Shown here: piece after piece, positions 1 through 9,851 of the stretch
Layout of the letters: the number at the start of each line of letters is the position of its first letter
Numbering within the stretch: the stretch's first letter is position 1
NCBI GenBank assembly: GCA_003254885.1
Contig: QANT01003279.1
Coordinates: 1 to 21,195 of the forward strand
Length of the DNA stretch: 21,195 nt
Source of the DNA: Purshia tridentata
Lineage: Eukaryota; Streptophyta; Magnoliopsida; Rosales; Rosaceae
Direction: 5' to 3'
Notes under the pieces: generated by a model
What the model was told of the DNA's origin: nothing
Databases searched by the model: none
What the model saw: only the letters and a program-made list of their open reading frames with translations
Made by a program: the position numbers and the translations under genes

Positions 1-30
1 ATAATAAGGAGAATTTGATCATGATCAACA

Positions 31-69
<39 letters not shown>

Positions 70-305
70 TTCTATTTTTTTACAAACAAAAACCCATATT
101 TTAGCTTCTAATTAAATAAAACAACAAGCAAATATAAAATACCCCAACATCATGGCTTCTTACTACATGAATTTAATAGAGGTCCAAGTTGATTCATTAG
201 AGAAACATCCAATTCCTTAAAAGCAAAAAGAACTATTGACCAAATAGCCAATTGGGAGCCATTAGAATTACTTGCCGCCAAAATATATTTTTGGGTGATG
301 AATAG
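1..305. other. Unassigned flank left of the Copia LTR pair
   Basis: AT-rich DNA with no convincing gene. A perfect 14-bp palindrome (ttgatcatgatcaa) lies at 15-28, just before the microsatellite. A plus-strand frame starting near 152 runs for only about twenty codons before stops, so I do not call it. The last five bases, AATAG at 301-305, abut the first Copia LTR and would be its target-duplication half on this side. Confidence 0.6.
31..69. repeat. (ATT)13 microsatellite
   Basis: Thirteen uninterrupted ATT units. Trinucleotide AT-rich microsatellites like this are common in plant intergenic DNA and are usually length-polymorphic. Confidence 0.95.
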
Positions 306-948
306 TGAAGTTTGGTATAAAGTGCTTTAACACCCTAAAGCACCTAAATAAAACAACGATCAGTGATTGGACCCAATTTTAAAACTATTTGACAAGATTG
401 AACCAATCAAACACACTTAAGTCTGCACGACAGATGCACAACCCAATAAATACAACCAGCAAACATTTCAAATATTCAAGTGAGGAGTGACAACTTAGGC
501 ACTCAAGGATCCATCAAAATAGGCATCCCAGTGCTAGCCACAACTAGAGTGAGGTGTGTGATACTAGATTAGATTCAGTTCATCAGTTGCAATATTATCA
601 ACCATAAAACAAGGTCTGATAGCATATGACAAAGAGTTAAATACAAGTTATACAAATGGCAAATCAACCCAGCAATCACAAAGAGGAAACACACAAGTTG
701 TTCACCCAAAAAAACCTCAAAGGGTTATTAAAACACTAGGGGTCTTATCCACTGACCGGGAAATTCAATATGTTGAGATTCAATACAAAGTTTATATCAG
801 CACACAAGCTCATTTACCTACTCTAAAGCTAAGTAGCAGCTAGCATACCCACTTTGTGCAACCATCAACCAACAAGCTTAGAGTCAATTGCATCGCTGGC
901 AGCTCATCCTTTAGCTCATCAACTCGCAGCACCCATTTGCAACTTGCT

Positions 949-953
949 TGTGG
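949..953. repeat. Left target-site duplication TGTGG of solo LTR A
   Basis: It is identical to 2806-2810 on the other side of the LTR. Five bases is the usual duplication length for LTR-retrotransposon integration. Confidence 0.9.
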
Positions 954-2805
954 TGTAAGACCCCGCACCTTTCGAAGGTTGTTTAAAAAGTTTTTAAAGG
1001 ATTTTGGGATTTTACTGGAGAAGTAAAACGTTTTGGGCGTTTTTCTAATTTTTAAGTTTGATTTTTAAACTTGGGCTAAAAGTTGACTTTGAGTTCGAGC
1101 AAAGTTTTTGTGTTGACTTAGGGTCCGTTGAAAAGGTCTAGTTCTCACGAGTTTGTAGACATGAAGCACGCGTCAAACAGAGCTACGGTTTGGAAGTTAC
1201 GAACGTGTGAAGAGAGGGGCAAACTTATAATTTTGAAAAAGTTAGTTTTGAAAACCCCAAAAACCCAGAATTTCTCAGTTTTCTCTCCTCTCTCCTGAAG
1301 TCTCTTTCTCTCTCTCGCAAATTTCTCTCCAGCCGCACCTTCCACTAGTGCTTGAGGGCTCGTCTGGCTGCGAGTTGGCCTGGTTTTTGGCTTCCCGTGC
1401 TCGCACTTCCCTCCTCCACCTTCCCTTGGCCATTGCTCAGCCCAAAAACACCTGGAAAGAGAACCCCAGTTCGCGCACAGTGGGAGATCGGTGGTGATCG
1501 CAGTGTTTCCGGTGACTTCGAGGCTCAACAACCACCCAAACTTCTTCACCTGGTTGAGCCCGTCACAGTGGTGTGCTCCGATCGTCCGTTGGACCACCGT
1601 GGGCGGCGGATCGAAGCTAGGAAGGCCGACGGCTTCTCCAGCCTTTTTCTTCCTTTTCCGGCCACTTTTGGACTTCGACATAGGTGTGAGTTTTGGTCCC
1701 TTCCGCCTACTCTACGTGACTGTGTAGTTTGTTTTTGCTAAGAGTGAGTTTGGTTTTTGGTAGGTTGACCACCCGTTGACCACCACCGGTTCTGCCGCGT
1801 GTGGTGGTTCCAGCGACCCGTTTTCCTGGTTTTTGGCCTTTGACCAGTCACCCGAACCCGTGGGTGAGTTTCCTTGACTTTTGAGTGTTTTCTAGGGCCG
1901 AGCAGCCATCATGCATGGTGGTTCTTGCCCATTTCAATAGTTTGTTAGCCTGTTTGTGAACTTTGTTGTGCTTGTTGTTTGTATGGTCTTAACAAATACT
2001 TTGGCTTAGGAATTTACATTTCCGATGCTGTTGTGCTACCGGATTTTAGAATCTGAGCAAAGGAGCCATGAAGGGCAGTTTGGTCTTCTTGCGTGGTTAC
2101 TGTGAGTGAGTTTAAGTTAAGTTAATTTCCAGTTCAGTTACTTGGTTGCTTATGTGCTTGTTTATTGATTGCTAGTTAAGGGGGTACGGAATCAGAATTG
2201 GAAATCCCGACAGTTTAAAGGTTATTTGAGGTTAAAGGATTAAGTAATATTTGAGCATCAGTGGTTATAATTGAGGATTAAGTTGGTTTTATGGGATGTT
2301 GAGGATTCTAGGTTATTGAAGGATCTAGTTGGATTCCAAGTAAGGATTTTTTGGATTTATTCGAGGTGATTTTCAACTTAAAGGATTAATTGAGGTTACT
2401 TAAGGTATTTGATTGGTGATTTGTGGATTTTGTGATTTGAGGCTTCAGTTGGTTCTACTATTTGTTTATCTCATTGAATTGTTAATTGAGGAATTCTTGG
2501 ATCATTCTGAAAGATTGATTTTACTGTTGAGGTTTACAATTAGTTTCATTTATACAAGCTCTAGTGAGCTTACAAGGTTTGTGTTTAAACCCGGTGCACC
2601 TTTGGTTGGGTTTAGGATTTGTTTTGCAGGTTAAGCAGGCTGAGGAGGCAGTGGACCAGCAACGTTTTAGAACTGTGTTTTTACACTTTGATTTTTATGT
2701 AAATGTTTTTGTAAAATATAGTTGTTTTATATTCATAGCTCACAGTTTCAGGAAAAAGTTTCAGTTTCAGTTGATTTTCACGTGCCCAATGGTCGGAGCG
2801 TTACA
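954..2805 (+). mobile_element. Solo LTR A (probable Ty3/Gypsy family), inserted in Copia LTR copy 1
   Basis: The element begins TGTAAGACCCCGCACC and ends GGTCGGAGCGTTACA. It is flanked by identical 5-bp duplications, TGTGG at 949-953 and 2806-2810. There is no internal domain, so it is a solo LTR left by LTR-LTR recombination. Copy 2 of the host Copia LTR shows the unoccupied site at 4414-4418 (TGTGA followed by ATTTTAG), which confirms the insertion. A pyrimidine-rich tract at about 1273-1335 precedes a GC-richer core at about 1335-1920. The same family recurs at 15952-17991 and 18814-20760 on the other strand. The Gypsy assignment comes from LTR size and the TGTAACACCCCG-type terminus; no polymerase is present to prove it. 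Confidence 0.88.
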
Positions 2806-2810
2806 TGTGG
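2806..2810. repeat. Right target-site duplication TGTGG of solo LTR A
   Basis: It is identical to 949-953. The interrupted Copia LTR resumes directly after it with ATTTTAGATATGAAAG, matching 4419 onward in LTR copy 2. Confidence 0.9.
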
Positions 2811-3768
2811 ATTTTAGATATGAAAGCGATATGTAATATTTTGGGTTAACAAGATCAACTCCTTCAACCAAACAAGATTTGAAAAAGCCAATACAAACCC
2901 AAATCTAAAAACTAGAGTGATGTATTTATGCTTTTAAAGTAATCTGAAACTCATACACAAAACCCATTTAGTTTTTAGATAAAACAAATCAAAAGATGAA
3001 CACAAGAAAATTTTCAAAGAAAAATTTTCAACTCTTAAAAAATAAAATACCCATTAGATCTCTCAAAAAACTCAGCTCAAAAGCTGCCCAAAAACATTCC
3101 AAAATATATGAGAGACAAAGAGAATGAAGGGTTGCCTGTACCCTATAGCAGCAGCCACACACTCACACCCACACCATTCCACATGGCGGTTAATGATAGG
3201 TGCAATCCTAACAAACTTTAAGGACAGCACACAATCGAATATGCTAAAAAGGTATCTAAAGATTCGTGTGTAAGAAAGGTTGAGATATTTTGAGAAAGTT
3301 TTCATTTTCAAAAAAAAGTTAGGGAAGATGATGAATAGTGCAAAAGGAAAACCCATTAAAGATGATGTGGGTTGGAGAATAAATGAGGAGAGTAAAAGTC
3401 CAATCATAAAAAGTCAGAAAATCAAACATGTGGAAATACTCGTGTAAAAGAGCAACCCACATAAAAGACTCTCACGTGGATCACTTGAATTCATAAGATA
3501 GTATGAGCAGTTCACGTGCTAGAAAAGTGTAGTGTATGATATGTCATAGACCAGTCAAAATATGCACTATTCTGTAAAAATGTGATGTTGTGTGAAATGC
3601 ATAACATGGGTATTACCTTAGGCATGTGAGATGTAAAACCAGTTGTGTAGTCTTCATTGCACACTCAAATAATCCTAACTTAATCTAAAGCTTGTGTGAG
3701 ATTCAAATATAAAATGATTACAAGTTGTTTTGTCAAGGAAATTGTCAATACAAATTTCGAACCTAATA

Positions 3769-3773
3769 ATTAT
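3769..3773. other. 5-bp spacer ATTAT between the two Copia LTRs
   Basis: These five bases separate the two LTRs. They could be a target-site remnant of the right-hand element, or bases added at a two-LTR junction. They do not match AATAG at 301-305 on the far side of LTR copy 1. Confidence 0.6.
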
Positions 3774-5369
3774 TGAAGTTTGGTATAAAGTGCTTTAACA
3801 CCTTAAAGCACCTTAGTAAAACAACGATCACTGATCGGACCCAATTGCAACACTATTTGACAAGACTGAACCAATCAAACACACTTAAGTCTGCACGACA
3901 GATACACGACTCAAGAAACACAACCAGCAAGTGTTTCAAATATTCATGTGAGAAGTGACAACCTAGGCACATAAGGATCCATCAAAGTAGGCATCCTAGT
4001 GCTAGCTACAACTAAAGTGAGATGTGTGATGCAAAATTAGATTCAATTCATCAGTTGCAATATTATCAACCATAACCCAAAGTGTGATACCATATACCAA
4101 GGAAATAAACACAAGTTATAGAAAAGCTAAATAAACCTAGCAATCACAAGGAGGAAATACACAAGTTGTTCATCTAGAAAAACCTCAAAGGGTTAAAAAA
4201 ATGGGGGTCTTACCCACTGACCGGGCAATCCAATATGTTGAGGTTCAATACAAAGTCTATATCGGTACACAAGCTCATTTACCTACTCTAAAGCTAAGTA
4301 GCAGCTAGCATACCTACTTTGTGCAACCATCAACCAACAAGCTAAGAGTCAATTGCGTTGTTGGCAGCTCATCCTTTAGCTCATCAACTCGCAGCACCCA
4401 TTTGCAGCTTACTTGTGAATTTTAGATATGAAAGTGATATACAATATTTTGGATTAACAAGATCAACTCCTTCAACCAAACAAGATTTGAAGAATGCAAT
4501 ACAAACCCAAATCTAAAAACTAAAGTGATGTGTTTATACTTTTAAAGTAATATGAAATCTATATACAAAACCCATTTAGTTTTTAGATAAAACAAATCAA
4601 GAGATGAACACAAGAAAAACTTTCAACTCTTGAAAAATAAAATACCCATTTGATCTCTCTGAACACTCAGCTCAAAAGCTGCCCAAAAACATTCCAAAAA
4701 AATAAAAGTGACCAAGAGAATGAAAGGCTGCCTGTACCATATAGCAGCAGCCACACACGCACACCCACACCATTCCACATGACGGCCAATGATAGGTGCA
4801 AGTCCAAACAAACTTTAAGAACAGCACATAATCGAATATGCTAAAAGGGTATCCAAAGATTCGGGTGTGAGAGGGGCTGAGATATGTTGGGAAAGTTTCC
4901 ATTTTAAAAAAAAAAGGTTTGGGGAAGATGATTAATAGTGCAAAATGAAAACCTATTAAAGATGATGTGGGCTGGAAAATAAATGAGGAGAGTAAAGGCC
5001 CAATCATAAGGAGCCAGAAAATCGAACATGTGCAAATACCCGTGTAAAAGAGTGACCCACATAAAAGACTCTCATGTGGGATCACTTAAATTCATAAGAT
5101 AGTATGTGCAGTTCACGTGCCAGAAAAGTGCAGTGTATGATATGTCATAGACCAGTCAAAATATGTACTATTCTGTAAAAATCTGATGTTACGTGAAATG
5201 CATGGTATGAGTATTACCTTAGGCATGACAGATGTAGAACCAGCTGTGTAGTCTTCATTGCACACTCAAATGATCCTAACTTAGTCTAGAGCTTGTGTGA
5301 GAAATAAATATAAAATGATTATAAGCGGTTTTGTCAAGAAAAATGCCAATACAAATTTTGAAACTAACA
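3774..5369 (-). mobile_element. Copia (Sirevirus-like) LTR copy 2, 3' LTR of the adjoining element
   Basis: On the minus strand this 1596-bp LTR starts TGTTAGTTTC (5369 downward) and ends ACCAAACTTCA at 3774. A polypurine tract (gagggggaga) lies immediately upstream, so it is the 3' LTR of the element whose internal end occupies 5370-6256. It is uninterrupted and carries the empty target site of solo LTR A at 4414-4418. Five bases (ATTAT, 3769-3773) separate it from LTR copy 1. A CACGTG box sits at 5114-5119. Open frames in this span are LTR sequence read by chance and are not called as genes. Confidence 0.85.
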
Positions 5370-5370
5370 A

Positions 5371-5380
5371 TCTCCCCCTC
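5371..5380 (-). promoter_or_regulatory. Polypurine tract adjoining the Copia 3' LTR
   Basis: The minus strand reads gagggggaga directly before TGTTAG. This is the expected primer position for plus-strand DNA synthesis. Sister boxes with the same core lie at 5512-5520, 5751-5759 and 5785-5794. Confidence 0.75.
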
Positions 5381-5511
5381 TGGCTTTCCTTGACAAAGCA
5401 CCAACCCAATTATCTCACATACCACTCAACACACAAAGGCTCAATCTGCCCACAATTAGAGAGATACAACCACCTACAAGGAAGAACACAACAACACAAG
5501 ATATCCAAATT

Positions 5512-5520
5512 TCTCCCCCT
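5512..5520 (-). promoter_or_regulatory. Duplicate polypurine box
   Basis: The minus strand reads aaaaagggggagaaa, an internal copy of the tract at 5371-5380 about 140 bp upstream of it. Multiplied polypurine motifs are typical of Sireviruses. Confidence 0.6.
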
Positions 5521-5750
5521 TTTTGTCATGGAAAGACAAAAAAAAAAAGGTAAGAAGTAAAGTTCAGTATGATCAATAAACAAGCGATGCAAATAAAGAA
5601 GAGGCAGTATATTGTAAGGGTACATTCAAGGGGCACATGTTAAAATCAAATACATGAAGGGAATAACATGAAAACAAAGTTCATCATCCAAAATGCACAT
5701 TCCCCTTAGACAAAAATTTTGAATAACTTGAGCCCTTTAAAAGAAACAAA

Positions 5751-5759
5751 CTCCCCCTA
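5751..5759 (-). promoter_or_regulatory. Duplicate polypurine box
   Basis: The minus strand reads ttagggggagttt, the third AGGGGGAG copy, in the untranslated region downstream of the last ORF. Confidence 0.55.
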
Positions 5760-5784
5760 AAACCTAGAACTTCCTAATACAAAA

Positions 5785-5794
5785 GCTCCCCCTA
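5785..5794 (-). promoter_or_regulatory. Duplicate polypurine box just after the last ORF stop
   Basis: The minus strand reads tttagggggagctttt a few bases downstream of the stop codon at 5800-5798. It is the fourth copy of the AGGGGGAG core. Confidence 0.55.
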
Positions 5795-5797
5795 AAT

Positions 5798-6256
5798 CTA
5801 GTCATCATTACACGCATGTGCAGCGACTCGATATTGAGCCTGCATGCGGGCTTCAAAGTCATCATAATAAGCCTCTGGCAAGGGAGCAGCAAGCCCTCCA
5901 ATAGCTGGACATGTAGGGACAGAAATATCATTAGTGGTATCTGGTACGCCTTCAGCAGGAGTAGGGACAAGTTCATCGGAACCGGACTTATCAGTAGAGT
6001 AGGGGTCACCTTGCTCAGTCTGTAAGCCATCAAAGTGAGGCTAATCAGCAGTGGCAGTGGCCTAGGCAGTGGCCTCCTTCAGCTGAGACATGAGGTTGGC
6101 AATAAGAGTGGCTTGACTCTCCACTTGAGCTGGAAGTGCAGCGTTACTCTCTTCCAAAGAAGGAGTAGTCCCAAGGCGTCGCTTCCGAGCAAAGATTTCG
6201 CTGACTTGAACAGTAATGGCATCATAATCTGCCATGGGTAGTGAAAAGGCATACAT
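5798..6256 (-). pseudogene. Broken C-terminal ORF of the Copia element (env-like position)
   Basis: One minus-strand frame of 153 codons runs from 6256 to a TAG at 5800-5798, interrupted by two in-frame TAG codons at 6064-6062 and 6043-6041. The N-terminal half includes the segment PSLEESNAALPAQVESQATL, which looks helical or coiled-coil. The half after the stops is acidic and rich in D, E, P and T, for example DKSGSDELVP, and ends AHACNDD. Its place between pol and the polypurine boxes is where Sireviruses carry an additional, sometimes called env-like, ORF. I recognise no catalytic motif. An overlapping frame at 5764-6033 is a shadow. The two stops within 21 bp mark it as decayed. Confidence 0.5.
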
Positions 6257-6749
6257 ATAATATAATCAAAAGGCATGATTGATTGAATTGAATCAATGAT
6301 TCACTTGCACGTATAAAGAATTACCTCTCCTATATACTCAATGTAAGATTGCAAATCTATGGATTAACAGTGAGTTGTCCTGGTAATGTGTTATAGAATA
6401 AGAGAGAAAGAGAGGAGAATTCTAAGTGTAACTTTCATTAGCATAAGGTTCATATTTATAGGCACTAGGATGACCAGGGTTAGACTCCCAAAGTCTCCTA
6501 TTGTACATATGACTTAACTGTATATATTTATCTATACAATTATCAACTAGATAAATACATGATAATTATGAATATTTAAAGTGAACATCCACATAGCTAG
6601 AAGATAATTACAACAGAACTATATTTGTTATGACTTAAAAATAAATAAATTTAAAAGTTTGAGTTTATGACTAAAAAATATGATAAGTTGTGGCTTATTA
6701 ATATAGTACTCTAAATTTTATTGTTGTTTTTGTCATACTTATATATATA
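6257..6749. other. AT-rich intergenic DNA with an LTR-like segment
   Basis: No coding capacity is visible. The part at 6389-6615 resembles a short LTR or promoter and is listed separately. The rest is low-complexity AT-rich DNA leading into the putative Mutator-like element. Confidence 0.6.
6389..6615 (-). mobile_element. Possible short Copia-type solo LTR or promoter remnant
   Basis: On the minus strand the segment starts TGTTGTAATTATC and ends TCTATAACA, giving TG...CA ends over 227 bp. It contains a TATA-like CCTATAAATATG (6461-6450) followed by a pyrimidine-rich stretch with ctctctttctctctt, the order expected for a short retrotransposon LTR. However, the flanking pentamers do not match (TAATG and GAACT), and no primer binding site follows. 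It could equally be a diverged LTR, or a host promoter facing the Copia remnant. Confidence 0.3.
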
Positions 6750-7559
6750 GGGAAAAGATTATGGGCCTTAAAAAAGGGTCAATTGTGTCTCAATCTTATG
6801 TGGCAATATTAATTGGTACACATCACTATTTAATTGTTGATGAATATACATCACTCTTTATTTGCAATATCAAATTAAGAATATTTTTATTGAAAGACCA
6901 TTTTACCCATCACAACTTCAATATATAGTAGAATTCAAGCATTCAAAATTCAAAAATAAAAGCAAAGTTTTTCCTATCTCAAAATCTAAATGACAGAACT
7001 CAAGGATTCAAAATTTTCCCATTATTCTAAAATATAAAAAAAGTCCTTTTCAATTTTCATTGAATGAAAATGTGAAAGATAGGTTTTTGAATTTCTCTAA
7101 TACACTAGGGAAGAATTGACTATTCTAATTCATTCCACCTGCTTTGGATGGTTGGACTTTAGTTTCCTAATGATTGAGGAGGTCTTTTCATGAAAAATGA
7201 GACTAGTAGGAGGCGTAATAGAAGTTAAAAAACCCTCCACAAATTCATTTAACCCAATTTTTATTAATATAAATTTTAATTTTTAATTAATGGAGAAAGA
7301 ATTGCAAAGGAGAAGAGAGACTGTATGTTCAGAAGAAAAAAAATAATTGCAATGAGAAAAGAGAGTTAAAAAAGACTGAAGTAAAGCGGTTAGAAGTTTA
7401 GAAAGGTTAGGAGATCCTTTTAAAAATAGATAAATAAGTCTTTAAAAAATTGATGAGGCAAATTATTATGAGATTTATATAATAAATTTAATTACTTTAA
7501 TTGAAATAGAAAATCCATGTCATTGAGGCAAAATTTTTTGAGGCATCCTAGCACTCCCC
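6750..7559. mobile_element. Putative non-autonomous Mutator-like element
   Basis: The left end reads GGGAAAAGATTATGGGCC. The reverse complement of the right end reads GGGGAGTGCTAGGATGCC, followed on both sides by A-rich DNA and then a TC(A/T)AT-type motif, which suggests degenerate terminal inverted repeats. Flanking 9-mers are ATATATATA (6741-6749) and ATATATATT (7560-7568), eight of nine matching and compatible with a 9-bp Mutator duplication. Both flanks are TA-rich, so this match is weak. The interior is AT-rich with no ORF. Confidence 0.35.
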
Positions 7560-7833
7560 ATATATATTATGAGGAATTTAATGGCGGACTCTACAACCTC
7601 GATGTTAAGAATTGCAGTCTTTAGAATTTATGACGATTTGAGAATCTTGTCAGTGTATATTAATTATATCAAGAGCATATATCCTTTGGAAGAAGGAAGA
7701 AAACCTAGTTTTTTTCTTTTATGGCAGTTTGCTCAAAAGAAAAAAGTGATGATTTGTTTCAATAAATTATTTCAGTTATACAAATAAAATTGAAAAGAGT
7801 CTCTGAATTGGCCACACAAAAAAAAAAAAATTC
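7560..7833. other. Unassigned AT-rich DNA
   Basis: A 72-codon frame at 7569-7787 is present, but it has no recognisable domain and biased low-complexity composition, so I do not call it a gene. A short poly(A) run lies at about 7819-7831. Confidence 0.5.
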
Positions 7834-8040
7834 TATAAAACTCTACAAAGCTCTTTCATTTAACTCTACAAAACTTTATACGGAATTTTGACAAAGTCTA
7901 TGCGGACTTTATGAAAGTCATTACAAATCCATCAACTCTACCAAAGTCAATGATTTTTAAAAACTCTATAAAAGTCCATTAAAATCTTAAGTGAATAGGG
8001 GGTGTGGTGTATATAGATTTTAAAAGACTTTGGTAGACTT
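7834..8040. repeat. Left part of a degenerate 'gactttggtagactt' repeat region
   Basis: This stretch holds diverged copies of a short unit in both orientations, for example ctctaccaaagtcaatg and gactttggtagactt. It continues without loss on the far side of the Harbinger insertion at 11932. A G-run at 7998-8004 (gggggtgtgg) may mark the terminus of a separate older DNA transposon, with subterminal repeats running to the right. The family is not identified; similar G-rich ends with repeated 'tattcaattagga' subterminal units occur in plant TIR elements. Confidence 0.45.
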
Positions 8041-8346
8041 TAAGGGTGCCTTTGGTAATAGTTTACAAAACTATTTTTCATTTTGCAAGTTTTAAAAAAC
8101 ACAAAAACACTGTTTGGTAGCACATTTTGGCTTTTTTTATAAAACTGAATTTAAAAAACAGATTCACTATTTAGCCCAAATTCTGAAAACAAGCTAATGA
8201 CGTTTCACGTGTTTTGTAAAAACACAATCCTAAAAAAAGTGAAAACATGGGATAAAAGTTTCACGGCACTCGTCAATCACATGCTCTCTCCTTGACTACG
8301 AGTGTCTCACATCTTCACTCTCATGCTCTCTTCTTCAACGAACCAG

Positions 8347-8638
8347 GTATTAAGAAAACCTTTTCTTAATTCTAGATTCGTTTGTGTTTCTAGAAATCTC
8401 ACTTGATGTACGTGGTAGATTTTCATAAATCCTTAATTAGTGTTGAATCTTTTTGTTTGTCTCAATTAGTTTGTTAAAATTAAAACCCTAATTTAAGAAC
8501 ATAGGATTCATCCATTATATGTATGTGTTTTTCTCTAGGTTTAGTTTTCAATTTTTTCTTTTGGTGGTAATCTTTGTTCGTCTTTGTTATTGGATGTGCA
8601 ATGGATTATGTTTAATATATTTTTATTGTCCCTAAAAG
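8347..8638 (+). other. Putative 5'-leader intron of Harbinger ORF1
   Basis: A donor-like accag|GTATTAAG and an acceptor-like ccctaaaAG bracket AT-rich DNA immediately before the ORF1 start ATG at 8642. The inferred leader upstream (about 8280-8346) is pyrimidine-rich. This is inferred from splice signals only. Confidence 0.3.
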
Positions 8639-8641
8639 GAG

Positions 8642-9568
8642 ATGGCCTCTAATGATGTTGATTTTGATGATAAAGCTGATTGATCTACAAAATTTGAGGG
8701 AATATTTATTCGAATATTGCATGAACATGTGAAGAAGGGAGATAGAAAAAGAGAATATGGCTAGCTATAAGTGAAGAGTTGTTTGCAAAGGCAAAAGATA
8801 TAATATGGCTCAACTTAAATCCAAATTTAATAGATTGCGTAAAAAGCATCGTGAGTTTTCAAATCTCATCAAGCATACAGGATTTGGGTGGAAACCTATT
8901 GCAAACACTGTGACTGCTTGGTTTGAGTTTCTTACATCAAGGTGCTATTTTTACATTCACATATTAAAGTTTTATTTTTTAATAATTCAAAACTGTGTTC
9001 ATGTCATTGATGAATATATAATTTTTCATTGTTTACAGAAAGTGCCAGTAGTGAAGCCATATCGCAAAAAAGGCTTAGAGCACATTTCACTTTTAGGAGA
9101 TATTTTCAAAACCACTACTGCAACGGGTCAGTTGCATTATTCTTCTAGCCAACAACCTCCTACGTCAGATGATGAGCGTGAATTAGAAGAGAACTTCCTC
9201 AATACTGGTATTCATATAAATGTTGTTGAAGATGTCGATCCCAGTGATAGTGATAAAGGAAAAAGAAAAAGTGTTTCTATTCCATCATTTGATCGTTGCC
9301 CAAAAAAAGGGGACAAAATGGAAAATTACTTGGAGGTTTGCAGTGAGGTCTTGAACCAAAAATTGCAGCATAATAAGGAGAAAAGTGTAGAGGAGACTAG
9401 TAAGGAGATGTATACAATCAAAGAGTGCATTCAAATAGTGGAGCCAATGGAGACATTGAAAACAATCAGCTTATCAAGATGATGGATTAGATTATGAAGC
9501 TAGAATGGGGGAGATTCTTCCTAACCATGACCGAAGAAAGAAGGAGAGCTTTGTTGGCTACTCTCTAG
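8642..9568 (+). pseudogene. Harbinger ORF1: Myb/SANT-like DNA-binding accessory protein, broken
   Basis: In PIF/Harbinger elements this protein binds subterminal DNA and helps bring the transposase to the nucleus. Translation starts at the ATG at 8642 but meets TGA at 8681. The tri-helix type domain is clear in another frame, including KFNRLRKKHREFSNLI and TGFGWKPIANTVTAW. A GT-AG intron at 8942-9038 (97 bp) then joins to KVPVVKPYRKKGLEHISLLG and a family-typical TTTATGQL segment, followed by an acidic region with ELEENFLNTGI. Near 9440 the frame shifts and a TAG interrupts it. The characteristic C-terminus MTEERRRALLATL ends at the TAG at 9566-9568. There are therefore at least two stops and two frame changes. 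The open frame of 8805-9482 is only its intact middle, read through the intron. Confidence 0.8.
8942..9038 (+). other. Intron in Harbinger ORF1
   Basis: The donor is acatcaag|GTGCTA and the acceptor TTTACAG|aaagtg. Removing these 97 bp joins the Myb/SANT-like domain to the VPVVKPYRKKG segment that normally follows it. The interior is AT-rich, as usual for plant introns. Confidence 0.65.
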
Positions 9569-9851
9569 GATTACAATCTAGATGGATGTGTGTTTTTTGT
9601 TCCTTTTTTATGTGTGACTTGCATTTTTCATGTGTTTGGTTATTTGGTACTGATGTTTTTTATGCTTTTGGCTATTCAATACTTATATTTTTTATATCTC
9701 TAGATATAAGGATTACAATCTAGATGGATGTGTGTTTTTTGTTTCTTTTTTATGTGTGACTTGCATTTTTCATGTGTTTGGTTATTTGGTACTGATGTTT
9801 TTTATGCTTTTAGCTATTCAATACTTATATTTTTTATATCTCTAGATATTC
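9568..9851. repeat. Tandem duplication, 142-bp unit, two copies
   Basis: Copies start at 9568 and 9710, each with ggattacaatctagatgg. Only about two substitutions separate them before the last few bases, so the duplication is recent. A degenerate partial third copy (ggtactgatgtttgttatg) follows at about 9852. It lies in the spacer between the two Harbinger genes. Confidence 0.9.

Larger units (their letters stand above)
306..3768 (-). mobile_element. Copia (Sirevirus-like) LTR copy 1, split by a solo LTR
   Basis: This is the first of two tandem LTRs on the minus strand. Its outer end reads tgaagtttggtataaag (plus strand) and its inner end ctaata, a mutated form of the ctaaca seen in copy 2, so the LTR is TG...CA type. 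Leaving out the 1852-bp insertion at 954-2805 and one 5-bp target copy, it is about 1606 bp, close to the 1596 bp of copy 2, and it aligns with copy 2 along its whole length. No primer binding site follows its outer end. A CACGTG box at 3513-3518 is shared with copy 2. Assignment to a Sirevirus rests on the polypurine boxes and internal sequence next to copy 2. Confidence 0.8.
5370..6256 (-). mobile_element. 3' internal end of a Sirevirus-like Copia element
   Basis: On the minus strand this runs from a broken last ORF through an AT-rich untranslated stretch to the polypurine tract and LTR copy 2. It contains four repeats of an AGGGGGAG core. Repeated polypurine boxes before the 3' LTR and an extra ORF after pol are known hallmarks of plant Sireviruses. 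No reverse transcriptase, integrase or gag sequence is present, so the element is truncated at or before about 6256. How it was truncated is not visible here. Confidence 0.7.

Noticed and set aside
31..69. CRISPR-like or regulatory direct repeat at the window start
   Set aside because: It is a simple ATT microsatellite with no spacers.
1145..1681. 178-codon minus-strand frame
   Set aside because: It lies antisense within solo LTR A, is low complexity at its start, and shows no domain.
1352..1741. 129-codon frame in solo LTR A with a similar frame in LTR C (19970-20356)
   Set aside because: A second, overlapping frame (1491-1727) is also matched in LTRs B and C, so the DNA itself is conserved and not one protein. 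It is the GC-rich LTR core.
4672..5085. 137-codon minus-strand frame in Copia LTR copy 2
   Set aside because: It falls wholly within an LTR. The collinear LTR copy 1 has only a different, shorter frame here (3072-3407), as expected for non-coding sequence.
5764..6033. 89-codon minus-strand frame in the Copia internal end
   Set aside because: It is a shadow of the frame ending at 5798, which continues the preceding ORF and has the acidic composition of a real C-terminus.
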